From Paratinospora sagittata (taxonomy: Eukaryota; Streptophyta; Magnoliopsida; Ranunculales; Menispermaceae), in contig CM069595.1 of assembly GCA_035771175.1 (NCBI GenBank), forward strand, positions 5,188,094 through 5,252,093: a DNA stretch of 64,000 nt, given 5' to 3'. Below, one piece after another: positions 47,799-61,265 of the stretch (position 1 is the first letter of the stretch; the number at the start of each line of letters is the position of its first letter). The notes below the pieces were generated by a model. It had not been told where the DNA came from, made no database searches, and saw nothing but the letters and a program-made list of their open reading frames with translations. The translations under genes were made by a program, and so were the position numbers.

Positions 47799-50700
47799 AT
47801 GAAACATGATATTGTTCAACCTTCTATGCTGGTTCTTTTTGGGTGATTGACAGTTCCAAAATAACAAATCAATACCGTAATTCATAATTCATATACGCAT
47901 GTGATGAGTTTGTGTACAAAGATAAATCAAAGAGAAATGTTATAAGAACATATTTAAAACGATTCAAAATTTATATAAAAAATAATGCACATGCTTAAGT
48001 GGCAAAATACTACATCACCGCATTATAAAAGGAAAAATTAGTACCCACTACTTACAATATATTACCTAAGCATGAGTAAATATATATTGAGTCGTAAAAA
48101 TATTTTTTTATACATATCCAAAAATATATCTATACTTATTTACAGGGCAATAATACACACATCATATTAAAAAAAAAATACTAACTACTAATCATATACC
48201 ATATCAGCTTGAGTATAGTTTTAGATATAATTTAAAATTGATTTTAATGATTAGGTCAACATTTTAATAATTTTTTAGATTGTTGAGTAATTGTGTAGTA
48301 AGTCGAGTAGAAAGAGAGTTGTAGCCTTTCTTTCTTTTAAGCCACGTTTAATTGTTATTAACCAAACACAAATCCTACACACTTTTTTAACAGTGGAAGA
48401 TTTGATATATAATATGGGCGTCCTTTACATGTGCAAATGATCTTTATATATATATATATATATATATGGTGTAACAATTCACCAATGATTTGAGTGTATA
48501 ATTACTGAAATGATAATTTCATGATTCAACTTGCATCAAGAATCAATAATTGAATCTTTTGTTGGTTGATGGACGCAATAACTTATCAAAAAGAAGAAGA
48601 AAATAAATAAATAATAGAAAGCTTGAATTATAAATAATTCTGTCATTCATAATTCAATTAAAACTACAAATCTGAATATTTAAGCAATGGTTTAGGATCA
48701 TGATGCAGGGGAACCATATCTTGGAATTTTGAAAGGAGATATATAAAATACCCTCTTTAATTAATTCTTATTGAAAATTATTTAATTAAAAATATATATT
48801 TTCTAAGACAACTTTTTTGACTTTCTTTTTTATTTATTTTAAAGATAAGGACTAGTTCATTTGCCACAAAAATTTTAATATATTTATGAAATAGAAAACA
48901 ATACCAATACTTCAAAAACAAGATTTCCAAATGAGTCCACTCATCATTAAAAAATAAAAACAAGAACATATATATATTTTGGCTTTCATCAATCAAGTTG
49001 GTAATTTGTTGTTAATTTCTGAATGACTGCTCTGTCATGTGTGTAATTAAGAGACAAACCAATAAGAACTGCAACAACTGATCAATCATTTCCACATGGT
49101 AATGTGGTATAGCTGATCTTGACTTGACAACTCCTCCAAACACCACTTCAATTAACAAATTCCTCAAGAGGTCCCAGCTGGGTTGTTGAAGAAAGCTAGC
49201 TAGTTAATGGAATGTGCCCATGATTCTTGAATGTATTAAAAATAACAACCATGGACTTCATATGTATGCAAAGACATAAAAAAAAATATATTATTGATTC
49301 AAATGTATATATATATATATATATATTATATATAGTTCAGCTTCTCACAAAAATCTTAAATATATCTTGACATGTATATGTTTGTATCTTTCTTTGACAT
49401 TCAATTGGAAGAGTTCCAAAACGGTAGGGAACCCCTAAAAGATAAGAATGAATTTATACTTGGTAGGTTACATAGTCTCAAAGGAGTTGTCTTCATCTTG
49501 GGTCACCTAAGAGACTCTTACAAATAAGTTTATTTTTTATTTTATTTTATTTTTTTGAGGTAAGAGGGATATCAGAAGAACACGGTCATAAACACCTAAG
49601 AATATTGTTATGTGAGTGAGGAGGCTAACTCGAACTCAAGATCTATTATGCAGTAGAATCTTATGCCTCTCAATTTTGTCACTCTTTCAACTTAATGTTG
49701 TGTATTACTGATAAGTTTACGTATATAAACAAAATCTTCAATAGCATAGCAAGATAGCATGAGCATGTTGACGAGAAACATGCATGAGCTTATCATCAAC
49801 AGTTGCATATGTTGCTCTCGTCCAATTCCACAAGTTGTCACAACTTGCAAGTAAGAGAAAGGTGGAGGTAATTTGGTCCCACAACAAACCCTAATTATCC
49901 AATTTTGAAATTGAAATTTCTTGGACGCAACATTCTCCAACTAAGCATGCCTTTACACAACCTCATCCATGCCCCCTTTTCCTTACCTTCTTCTTTTTCA
50001 TGCATCATGATCATGTTTTTATGGCCTCGAAACTTTAAGGAAAAGAAGCAACAGATGAGGGTTGTGAGCCCCACAACTCTAAAAATTATTTATCATAAAA
50101 ATAAATAAAAATTATCGTCGTCGATATCTCGTTAGTTATCATTCCACATCATCTAAGTTAGGCCAATCCAGCTTGTTCAATCAGGACTTCTCATATTGTT
50201 AATTATATCCCTAATCATATCTAGTCACAACTAGAAGTAATTAATAGTTATCTTTATATGTTACAATCAGTGATTAGTATTGTTGCTTGGTGATATTGAT
50301 ACATGGTTGCATGGACGTTTCAGCTGTAACCAAAGAAAATAGATGGTTTTAATTGCATGAATATTTTGATAGATGATGATAGACAGATATGGGAAGCTGC
50401 CTTTATAATTGCATTAATCATTTTACTTCTCCTAGCTAGCTATTAGTTCCATTTCATAAAGATATATGTAAAAATGATTAATGGTTGGAAAAGTGTATAG
50501 TTGGTGGAATAGATTTGTCATGGTTAGTTTCTAATTAAAGTCTATAAGGAATCTTATTGGCTAAGATAGTTTCCATTATTTCACAATACTAGCTAAGATA
50601 TTAATAATACATTAATATGGGGCATATGTATTATTAAATATATATATATAGATGGAGTAATCCTTAACATTTCTAACTAGTATTATGAAATAATGGAATT

Positions 50701-53011
50701 CCCATATTGATTGATTAATTTCCATGTATCTACCTTTGTTGAACAAACTTAAAGTTACGAGCTTATAAGCTGAAGGTTTTACTACTGTAGACAACTTAGA
50801 TTATGTTTGGTTGGTGATTTATAAATAAAGATTCAGTCTAGAAATAGAAAACTCAAAAAATGATTTTTCATTATTTTTTGAAATAAGTTGTTTCTTTTAT
50901 AAAAAGTTGAAAACTAATTTTCAAATCCACTCAAACCATGTGGATTTTTCGTGTTTTTAAATTTTTGAATACAAAAAACAGTATCGGAATCACTAACCAA
51001 AGGAGCCCAATTAGGTTTGCCCTGTACTGTGATGCAGCATTTGTGGGATTTTGGAAAAAGATAGGAAAGACCGAAAAACTATGAGACAGATGAAAAGGAG
51101 AAATGAAATGAAAACAACAACAAGTCTCTCTTTTGGATAACTTCCATTGAAAGCTACTTTCCCAAGATATCTCACAACCCATTATCATGTATAACAGATC
51201 AAATACAAGTGGGAGTGAAGTTGTTGTCAAGATGAATGCAGTAACAGTTTGTTTTTATGTATAGTACTGCTGCGTCCTTTTAACACAAAAGTTAAGTTTG
51301 GACTTCTAAAATATTTTTGATAATTGTAAATAACACATTATATAACCCAACAGGGAGTGCCCTGAAATAGAAACCTAGCTTTCTAATTAATATATATTTT
51401 ATATAAAAGTATTTTGGAATAATGTCTATTTTTTATTATATACCCTTTTTGAGATATAGTATGGACAATGTGTTTCTTCAAAAAAATAAAATAAAAATTG
51501 ATGTATTGATAGTGTAGAGCTTCTTTTTTATTTATTTTTCTTTGTCTAGGAAATGAATTATTGGTATAAAACTGGCTAATTCTATATATATATGGCCCGG
51601 AATATGTACAGACTTTTTTTTTATGATAAAACTATATTCAATCAAAATGAATAAAAAAAAAAAAAAAAAACAAAAGGAGGTTGCTCCATAACATGTGTGT
51701 TGCATTATAACTTTCCATGTCTTTTAATTAAATGAAATAAATAGTCTACCCTTCAACCTTTTTATTTGTTTGTATCCATCACATATAAATTAAAGGAAAA
51801 TAGGAGAGAAGCAAAAGATTCCAATATATTATGTAAAAGCTTCTCTTTTGTTTTTTTGACTTAGAGGGTCTCCTTTAACGTGACCCCTTTAGCCTACCAC
51901 TATATTCTGATCCTCTTTGTTTGTGCCATAGTCTTTTTATACAATATCTTATCCAATCAGCTTTGCTTTTTATAATATATATATTGTTTAATTAATTAAT
52001 ATCAAATGAACCTCATACATTGGAGGGAATAATTATAATTATTTATTTGGTTTGGGTCTGGGAGATGAATATTTTTATTTATTTATTTATTTTGAGAAGC
52101 AAAAATTATCATAAAATATAGAGCCGTGCTAAACGTACTAATTTCTTAACAAACATTCTGACTCAATTGCTACGTCCTACTTACTCTCTCTCTACGCTCT
52201 CCGTTAACGGCTCATCTTATTGAAATATGAAAAACGACATCTTTAATGATAAATTATTTTTATTAGAATAATAAAATAAATATAATTTTTTTTATTAAAA
52301 ATAATAAAAGTATTTTTCTAAATTAATAAATTTACTTTTATTGGAGGAATAAAATGATTTTTTTTTATCAAAATAGTAAATTTATTGTTTATTAAAAACA
52401 ATTTAGTACTAAAAATATAATAAATTAATTTTTTTATAATAATAATTTTACCCAAACTAATATAATTAGCTTTTTAAAATAGTAGAGTTATTTTATTAAT
52501 TAAAGAGAATTTGATTAAAAAAAGAAATTTATTTTTTAGAAATAGTTATATAAATTTTGTTATTTTATTAAAAATAATATTTTGAATTATTAAGTAAAAA
52601 ATAAAATTATTAAAATACTAAAAGTAATTTATTAAATACTAAAATTAGTTTTTATTAAAAAAAAATAAAATTATTAATCTTTTACAAAAAAAATCATTTT
52701 TTACTAAAAACTTATTTATTTTTATTACAACTTAACAAAAAAAATACCGAAAATAATAAATTTAGTTTTTATCAAAGTAACAAAATTATTTAAAAAAAAA
52801 AAGCTATCTCACCACGTGACACGTCAAAGTAACAAAATTAAAGCTCTTTGACGTTAAAGTCTTCCGCTTTCTTTGAAAAAATAAAAAATAAAAATAAAAA
52901 ACTCTTTAATTATGACGTCATTATCAGAAAGTGTGGGTCGCCATGTCATTCAGTGTTGAAAATTGCGTGAGGTTATGAGTTTATACAGTATTATTCTAAT
53001 GGAAAATGATT

Positions 53012-53210
53012 GGTTAACATGTTTTTTTTAATACATATTTTTTATATTATAAATAAAAATGGTTAAATTAACTTGAATCACATTGCAATACATTATATCA
53101 CACAATTAATACTTAATACAAGTTATTATCATGTAATTTAAAATAATTTAATAATTTTTTATTTATAATATTAAAAATGTGTGTCAAAAATAATATGTAC
53201 TTAAACATTA
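53012..53210. mobile_element. Palindromic AT-rich MITE-like element, about 200 bp
   Basis: The left arm, with AATACATATTTTTTATATTATAAATAAAAATGG, pairs with the reverse complement of the right arm at about 53145-53210 (TTTTTATTTATAATATTAAAAATG...). The match is imperfect but long. It is non-coding and lies about 850 bp upstream of the xylosidase start. Confidence 0.45.
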
Positions 53211-53993
53211 CCCTTTTTCTAATATATATCCTTCTCAAGATATTACTTGTACGTCTCGTGAATTGGTAATCTTGTAAATATATATACATTTCGAGCCTTT
53301 TTATTGCGCCGCAACTTAGATCGTTAAAAATGAAGAATTCGCGCGTCCGTGACTTTAATCTCCAACCTAATTTCCACAAGAACCTTCCTGCCATTATCGT
53401 AATTTTTCTGAAAACCAACGGTATTTTCAAGACTCATTCCCACACATCAAAATTTACTGAGACCCACAGCTTCTCTGATTGGTCGAAGCACCGTAACTCT
53501 GCAACACCCGTGAGTACGCTTTCCTCAGCAAGTGCATTATTTCGTAATTTGCGTTGAAAAATAAAATAAAAATTATGACTCTTTTGATCGTGACCAACGA
53601 GTTTAGTTGTTGTTCTAAGTTTTCCTGATTCTGTAACACTTTTAAAATAACGCAAGAGTGCGTCTTACTCTTCCTTATTCATTTCTCCCACGCATTTCCC
53701 ATAAATTATATATATTATATACACACACATGTGAATAAATAAATAAATTAGAAAATATTAATTAAAATAAGGTATTTTGAGTATATTTATGATAGTTGAG
53801 ATAATTGTAGGTTGCTTAGATAGTTATGGTAATTGTTTATGTAGTTGCTACTGAAAGATGGTTCAGACATTCGGTGAAATAAAGAAGCTTTACAATTATA
53901 CATTTATTTTTTAATTTATCTTTTATTTAAGAAATATTACGTGGAAATCCAATCACCAATTCCATGGCAGTACTATTACATTCAATCTTCTTC

Positions 53994-54000
53994 TATATAA
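53994..54000 (+). promoter_or_regulatory. TATA box that decides the xylosidase start
   Basis: TATATAA lies 51 bases upstream of the ATG at 54051. An in-frame upstream ATG at 53964 precedes this box and would be outside the transcript, so 54051 is the better start. The protein then begins with a clean signal peptide. Confidence 0.65.
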
Positions 54001-54050
54001 ACGCTTGCCCAATAAGCCAGCTAACCCAAATCACTCTTGAGCTCTTTCTA

Positions 54051-57000
54051 ATGGCTTCTTCTTCTTCTTCTTCTTCCATTTTTCATGTATTCTTTCTTCT
54101 TCTTGTTCTTGTTTTTTATGTTGCGGAAGCTCGCCCGCCATTCGCGTGTAACCCGCGAAACGGGCTAACTAGAAACTTGCCGTTCTGCAAGGCTTCGCTT
54201 CCGATGCCGGAGAGAGTGAGAGACTTAATAGGGAGGTTGACGCTGCAAGAGAAGATCAGGCTATTAGTTAACAACGCCGCAGCGGTGCCAAGGCTCGGGA
54301 TTGAAGGGTACGAGTGGTGGTCGGAGGCGCTTCACGGCGTGTCCAATGTAGGTCCCGGAACCAAGTTCGGAGGTAAGTTTCCCGGAGCCACCAGCTTCCC
54401 TCAGGTCATCACCACCGCTGCTTCCTTCAATGCTTCTCTATGGGAGGAAATCGGACGGGTGAGATTAATTTATTTCTCAATATATATACATATCCTAATA
54501 ATATAAAAAAACTATTTATTTATTTTTATTAAATTAGGAAAATTAGAGGGGTAGTTTTGTGATTAAGTCACGAGATGGAAGTAGAGGATATTGCTGGGAA
54601 TTGAAGTTTGAAGCTTTCTTTCTTGAAAATTGATTTGAAGTGAGTGATTGAGAGGTTTTGTTATGTTGTTTCTTTTTCTAAGGGACACTGGGAAGGAATG
54701 CGTAAATCTTCAAGTGTTGTGTGTGGGTCACAAGTCTATTTAGTCTCTTTTATATTCCAAAAGACCATAATGTCCCTTACTCATCCAATTAAGCCTTAAA
54801 TTATATTTTATTATATAGGGAGAAGACAAAAATTAAATAATATGAATAAATATAATTTTAAAAAATAAATAAGTATGGGTAATATAAATAGGAGAATGCT
54901 AAATTGATTTTTGTAACTGCTTTGGTCAATTTAGCATTCCCCATATAAATATCATATGAACTTTTGATATAACAGAGTGGAGAAAATGTATTAATGTAGC
55001 CGACTCATGCAATTAGAAATATGAGTTGAATAATATTTGAAGTTAGACAAAGGTGACTGACTACTCACATATCTGTGTGGTGTACGTTTATTTGGACCTT
55101 TTAAATATTTAATTAGAACGCTTTATAATTAATAGAGCTTTATATTCATTGATTACAAACATGTGAACATATACTATATAGTTTTTGAAAGTAAGGATTA
55201 GTCGAAAGACTTTTTTTTCAAAGTTGGATTTGATTTACGAGTGTTATGTCAAAAAAAAAAGGAAAAAAGAGAGAGAGAAAGAGGGAGAGAATAAAGAGAA
55301 TTGATTAATATAATTTTTAAAAAGGAAGAACTGAGACCTAACTAATGCTGATGTCAATGAATTGAACTTGGAACATAAATGGCATGCATATATTTATATA
55401 GGGCTAGCATTTCTTAATTTCTACATCTACCCTTCTCGTTTCATCATAAAAACATCATGTTTTCCTTGACCAATATTGCACTATTATTCACATTCAATCA
55501 CATTAAAAAAAATAATTCAACAAAGAAAATAATATCATATGCATGCTTTAAGGTAATAGGATATATATTTGTCTCAACTCTAGGCTTTTTCTAGCTATAT
55601 AACCATCCATATACATAAATATATATATAAATATATTCTGTATTCATAGGTGCAATATTTAATTTCAACCCTACTAACAAGTAACAACTAATATAAGAAA
55701 CACCATAAAAAAACAAAAGAAGATCCGAACTGGGTTGGCAGTGGTGCAGTACTGGATGCTCAGATGAGTAAGGTCTTTCTCCTAGTGGGTGGCAACACTA
55801 CTACTACTACTCACCCACTTGCCCATGCCGTTAGTGGACCGCAACAACTTCAACTATTATATCTATCTATCTATCTGTCTGTCTATCTAAATAACTGTCA
55901 TAACAATGCCGGTGACTTGCAGGTAGTTTCCGACGAAGCTCGCGCAATGTACAACGGAGGAGTGGCCGGACTTACCTACTGGAGCCCCAACGTCAACGTG
56001 TTCCGGGACCCACGGTGGGGCAGGGGACAGGAGACTCCTGGTGAAGATCCGGTGGTAGTTGGAAAATACGCCGCCCGTTATGTCCGGGGACTTCAGGGCT
56101 CCGACGGTGACCGGTTGAAAGTGGCCGCTTGTTGCAAGCACTACACCGCTTATGATCTCGATAACTGGAACGGCATCGATCGGTTCCACTTCAACGCCAA
56201 GGTAACAACTAGCACGTAATTTTGGTGCCACCCACCCGTGTGGCCCACAAGTGACCATGTTTTGCACTTGATTATTATAAAGCTGCTAACCGGCCCATAA
56301 TATCATTTCTCTTAAGCTTAAAAGAAAACACAAAAGTCACCGTCCTCCAACTCAGCTTTTGACGAATATTAGAGAACAAAACAAAAATCTAATAGTAATA
56401 TTTTGACTGAAATTTATTTTCTAAAATTGGGTATACTATTTTAATTTTAATAATTATATTATTATTTTGGGTTTTTATTATTTTTTGTCAAGACTATATA
56501 TGTGTAAGCATATAAAGTCCTAAGCATATAATGTTATACTATTTCCTTAAAATAATACCTCTTTATTCCAAATTAGAGTGAATCTACCGCCCATTGGCCC
56601 CTCCTTTGTATCTATGTTGGAAACATGTTGTATAGTAACATAATATTCCTTTCTTCAGCTTTCTATCTTGTCGGCCTTGACCCATTTCAGCTTCACTTTT
56701 CTTCATCTTCGTACCTAACTCAAGAAAAGACAAAAATAGATTTTTTTTTTTTTTTTGGGGGGAGTTTACCGTTTTCGTAGTCTTTTGAAAAATTTATTTT
56801 GCTTGTGTGGTTTTTTTTTTTTTGATCATGTGGATCCGTTCGTAGGTAAGTAAGCAAGATCTGGAAGACACGTTCAACGTGCCCTTCAAGGCGTGTGTGT
56901 TGGAAGGGAAGGTAGCGAGTGTCATGTGCTCTTACAATCAAGTAAACGGAATCCCTACTTGCGCTGACCAAAATCTTCTCCGCAATACCATAAGAGGCGA

Positions 57001-59142
57001 CTGGCACCTTAACGGGTAAGTAAGAAGTCAACAATCTTAACAATAATGCGATCATAACCATCCAAACTATTACACGTATTTTTCTCACAATTTTTAGAAA
57101 CTTGGTTTGATGGCTCCCAGATACATCGTATCAGATTGTGACTCAGTTGGAGTTTTCTTTGATACCCAACACTACACCACCACACCTGAAGAAGCAGCCG
57201 CAGCTGCCATCAAAGCAGGTAAATTAATAAAAACTCTTAAATTAATTTTTATGATTTTTAAATACTAAATATATTCATTATTATTAAATAAACTTGTTTT
57301 ATTAAGAGAGGAGGACATTTGTGTCATTTTACAGGTTTGGATTTGGACTGTGGGCCCTTCCTTGCGTTGCACACTGAAGCAGCTGTGCAGAGGAGGCTAG
57401 TGAGCGAGTTGGACGTGAACAACGCTTTAGCCAACACCATTACGGTTCAAATGAGGCTGGGCATGTTCGATGGCGAGCCATCGAACCAGCCGTTCGGGAA
57501 TCTGGGTCCGCAGCACGTGTGCACCGCGGCGCACCAACAGCTCGCGCTCGAGGCCGCGCGCCAAGGAATCGTTCTTCTCAAGAACAGCGGTCCCACGCTC
57601 CCGCTCTCGCCTCGCCGTCACCAAACCCTCGCCGTTATCGGTCCCAATTCCGACGTCACCGTTACCATGATCGGAAACTACGCCGGTAATAAAAGTAACA
57701 TAAGTGATTTAACAGGGGCATTTTCAGGAATTGACCAGAGTGTTAATTCTTTTTTCTTTTTTTTTTGGGGTTCCTGCACAGGTGTTCCATGTGGGTACAC
57801 GACGCCGTTGCAAGGGATAGGGAGATACGTGAGGACAATTCACGAGAAGGGGTGTGCTGACGTGAAATGCGTTGGGAACCAGATGTTCGGTGCAGCGGAG
57901 AATGCTGCACGACAAGCTGATGCGACGGTGCTGGTGATGGGGCTGGACCAGTCAATTGAGGCAGAGTTTATAGATAGGGTTGGGTTGCTTCTACCGGGGC
58001 GTCAACAAGAGCTTGTTTCTAGGGTTGCTAGGGCTGCAAGGGGTCCTACAATATTGGTACTAATGAGTGGAGGGCCCATTGACGTGTCATTTGCCGAAGC
58101 CGATCCACGTGTCTCGGGTATTTTTTGGGCAGGGTACCCTGGCCAAGCTGGAGGGACTGCCATTGCAGATGTCCTATTTGGAACAACCAACCCAGGTTCT
58201 TTTCTTACCTCCTCAAACATTTTGTTTTGAAATAGGCCCTACACTGCACATTGGTTCAGTTAGTTTAGGAAAGCTTTTCTCAAGTATTTTTTAGAAAAAA
58301 TATTTTTGAAGGTATTTGATGATATCTATTTAAGTTAAATTGTAATAGATAAAAATAATTTTTTACTTTTAAGAAAATTAATAGAAATCAATTTTTTTTC
58401 AAAAGCCCTTGTCTTTTAAAATAATATTTATTAAAAAAATATTTTTACAAAAGCTCACCCAAATAAGATAAGTATCTAATTGATGACATTTATTTTTATT
58501 TTCGTGACATAAATAGGAGGAAAGCTTCCAATGACATGGTACCCACAAGACTACTTAGCAAAGGTCCCAATGACAACCATGGACTTAAGAGCAGACCCAA
58601 GAAGAGGGTACCCTGGAAGAACCTACAGATTCTACAAAGGCCCTGTTGTCTACCCATTTGGGCATGGCCTTAGCTACGCCAACTTCGTCCACACCATTGC
58701 CAATGCACCAACCACTGTTTCCGTCCCACTCGCTGGTCACCGCCACCCTACTTTCGCAAACACCACCGCCGCTGCCACCACCCTCTCATCATCAACCAAT
58801 GCAGCAGTAAGAGTCACACATGCCAAATGTAGTGAACTCTCCGTTAGCGTTCACGTCGACATCAAGAACACCGGCTCCGTCGATGGGTCACACACCTTAC
58901 TCATCTTCTCGAGACCACCGGCTGGCGAATGGGCTCCAACTAAACAACTTGTGGCTTTTGAGAAGGTTCATGTGCCAGCAGGGACTCAGCAGCGTGTGAA
59001 GATTGGTATTCATGTTTGTAAGTATCTTAGTGTTGTGGATAGGAATGGGATCAGAAGAATTCCATTGGGACAGCATGAACTTCATATTGGTCATGATCTT
59101 AAACACCCTGTTTCGCTTCAAGCTGCGAATCTTGGGGTGTGA
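54051..59142 (+). CDS. BXL1-like: GH3 beta-D-xylosidase / alpha-L-arabinofuranosidase, BXL1 type
   Basis: Secreted glycoside hydrolase family 3 enzymes of this group trim xylose and arabinose from xylan and pectic side chains in the wall. Exons 54051-54458, 55923-56201, 56846-57015, 57121-57218, 57335-57685, 57782-58195 and 58517-59142 join in frame to 781 aa, close to the 774 aa of Arabidopsis BXL1. A signal peptide (Ser run then [14 protein letters not shown]) precedes RPPFACNP. Conserved blocks include [35 protein letters not shown] and [30 protein letters not shown] contains the nucleophile Asp (about 291), and GLDQSIEAE the likely acid/base Glu (about 495-497). They are followed by [22 protein letters not shown] and a C-terminal fibronectin-III-like domain. 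No disabling change was seen. Intron 5 is only 96 bp. Confidence 0.94.
54891..54941. repeat. Perfect 14-bp stem hairpin in BXL intron 1
   Basis: GAATGCTAAATTGA (54894-54907) and its exact reverse complement TCAATTTAGCATTC (54926-54939) are separated by 18 bases. Flanking G/C residues extend the pairing. It looks like a solo hairpin or tiny MITE remnant. Confidence 0.85.
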
Positions 59143-61265
59143 TCATGAGAAAATCTTAGTTTTAATTGATAGTGTTGCAGCTAGGGAGTAATTAGCTAGA
59201 GTTTTAGTTGTTTTAGATAAAAAAAAATTAAAGATTGAAAATTGAGAAGTTAAGGAAAGGTGGATGATGATCAAAAGGGTCATCATCAACTGCCATATAA
59301 CTAAGTTTGTGGGTAGTTTAGTTATTTGTAGAATGGGGCAAAGAAGCCCATTTGTTGTGTTTCATTATTATATGGATTGTGTGGTCCTGGAAAAATTGGA
59401 GCACAATTACATTGTTGAAGGTGTGGTAGAGAATAAGCTCTACGAATAAGATGTAAATGAATTATTCTAAGTTGGCAATTGTAGTATATTTTTCTTTTCT
59501 TATATAATGAGGGTGTTATTTTATTTTGAGTAGCGTTATATTACCATTTATAGTTGACATGGACAAAAATATCATTTTCAGAATGTCATTGGATTGCCAA
59601 GAATCATATGTACACGTATGATTCAATACAATTGGAATGTAAGGTTCGAACTTGAAAATATTCACTCAAATGTAAAGGCAGCACCACATATATATATCAT
59701 CTTTTTCTAGAGACTTCTTGTGATGACAAGACCTTCTTAGTCCACCAAACATTGCATCCATTTATTTTCTACAGTGCAATTACTTGTATATGAAAATAAT
59801 GTCCTTGGCAAAAATATGCACTTGAAGCCCATTAATCTTGTAATGGGCTAAAGCCCTTATTCATCTGAAATCTCATATGGCAAGTCCATTACATTTGAAG
59901 GGCTCAATTTAGAAGTAACTAACAAGTACTAATACTATGATGATATATGATCTACTTATCTAACTCTAACTTACAATTTTAAGATATAAAATTCAACTCA
60001 TCCATCTATAACGCATTTAGCGTTGTGTATAATAATAAATAATAATTAGACTCTTTACTTGAAATATATAAATTTCCTTTTTTTATTATTATTAATTTTT
60101 CGATCATTTTCTTTTTTAAAGAGATTAATCCTTCTAATGAGAACACACCTAGGCTCGAGCTCGAGATCTGTACCTCAATTTTATTTATACTCAATTTCTC
60201 AATCTAACTGAGCTACCACCTTTTTTTTTTTTTTTTTTTTTTAAGATAGCTACCTCCTCTTCTTTTTTTTTTTTTATTATCAGAATTTCGGTACTCAAGT
60301 GTTGTTCTCCTTCTGCTTCGCGACCAGACTAATCTACCTGTACTCGAGGTTACTATCGGATGCTGAAATAGTAACCTCTTATAACAAAGTTTTTTGTATC
60401 CACGAGAATTTAAAATCGAGACTTTTTACTTAAACGATCAAGGCCCATTTCATCCAAGCCAAACCTTCCTTGGTCACTACCTCTTTACACTTATGCGGAT
60501 TATAATATAGATATTAGATGTAACGGAACGTTTATTCACCTAATATTCATTTAAAACCCATGTAGCCGCGATAGTTTTCTTTTCATGATTTGTATATTTA
60601 CTGACCTTATAGAGAATTGTATGTAACAAACGCTGATAGACTAAGTAGACTTAGACTTTGTTCCCATATTTCTTAAAAATGGCCGGAGGAAACTCCACAG
60701 CTTTTTGATGGCGTTATAATAAAAGAGGCACCTCCTCCGTCAAGTTTATCTTTATGTTTATGAATCAAGGCTTTCCTTCCCAAAAAAATAAAAAATATTT
60801 ACAATCCTCGATCCGTCGCCGCGGAAAGTGCTGTAATTATTTAACTCCGCCGTATCATCTTTTGAGCACGTCGGCAAGAACTTGTCTAATACAGCTCTCC
60901 TCCAGTAGAATCTTGCCAGGTTTATGCCAATGGTTGTGTAACCACTGTGATTCGATGACGTGGCCCGTCAATGGTCACCCACGTGTATTTCGTGGGAAAG
61001 GTCAATAGTGCCCTCTTCTGGAAGGTTATAACTTCACCTACCTCAAGAGAACTCAGTACAACCGGGAGTTAGGGCATGAATCCGGCGTTTCAAATCATAA
61101 TACGCCACGTTTAATCATTTGTATCAGATGTGAAACGTGGCATGTATATGGCTGAATTATTAAGTCGTTTTACTAATAGAGTGAAAATATGAGCTCAGAA
61201 TAATAGAGTGAGTCTTCTGCTTCTTCCTCTTCTTGTTGGTTGGTGAGATTAGAGTTTAGAGAGAA
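59143..61265. other. BXL 3' flank and promoter of the TMEM205-like gene
   Basis: No gene is seen. 59143-59550 is the probable BXL 3' untranslated region and terminator area. The middle is AT-rich with T runs at 60220-60280. 60700-61260 is less AT-rich, contains ACCCACGTGT (G-box core near 60978) and two copies of a CACGTTTAATC/AACGTGGCA-like motif at 61106-61142, and probably holds the promoter of the next gene. Confidence 0.4.

Larger units (their letters stand above)
46495..53990. other. Long gene-free AT-rich interval
   Basis: I see no supported gene in 7.5 kb. It begins with the AAE-B 3' flank and ends with the xylosidase promoter (53310-53640 is less AT-rich and includes an inverted CCAAT box in TCTGATTGGTCG). 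The part from about 52100 to 52800 is extremely AT-rich. Short ORFs have no family signature. Two palindromic MITE-like elements are listed separately. No tRNA and no microRNA precursor of a family I know was recognised. Confidence 0.4.

Noticed and set aside
50931..51230. 99-codon minus ORF with a hydrophobic end
   Set aside because: No homology recognised, no splice context, embedded in AT-rich intergenic DNA. Treated as chance.
46495..53900. Search for tRNA genes and known plant microRNA precursors in the long gene-free interval
   Set aside because: No GGTTCGAATC-type box B in tRNA context and no mature microRNA sequence of families I know was seen. Absence by eye is not proof.
53964..54050. 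Longer BXL start giving 29 extra amino-terminal residues
   Set aside because: The upstream ATG precedes the TATA box at 53994, so it should not be transcribed, and the shorter form has a normal signal peptide.
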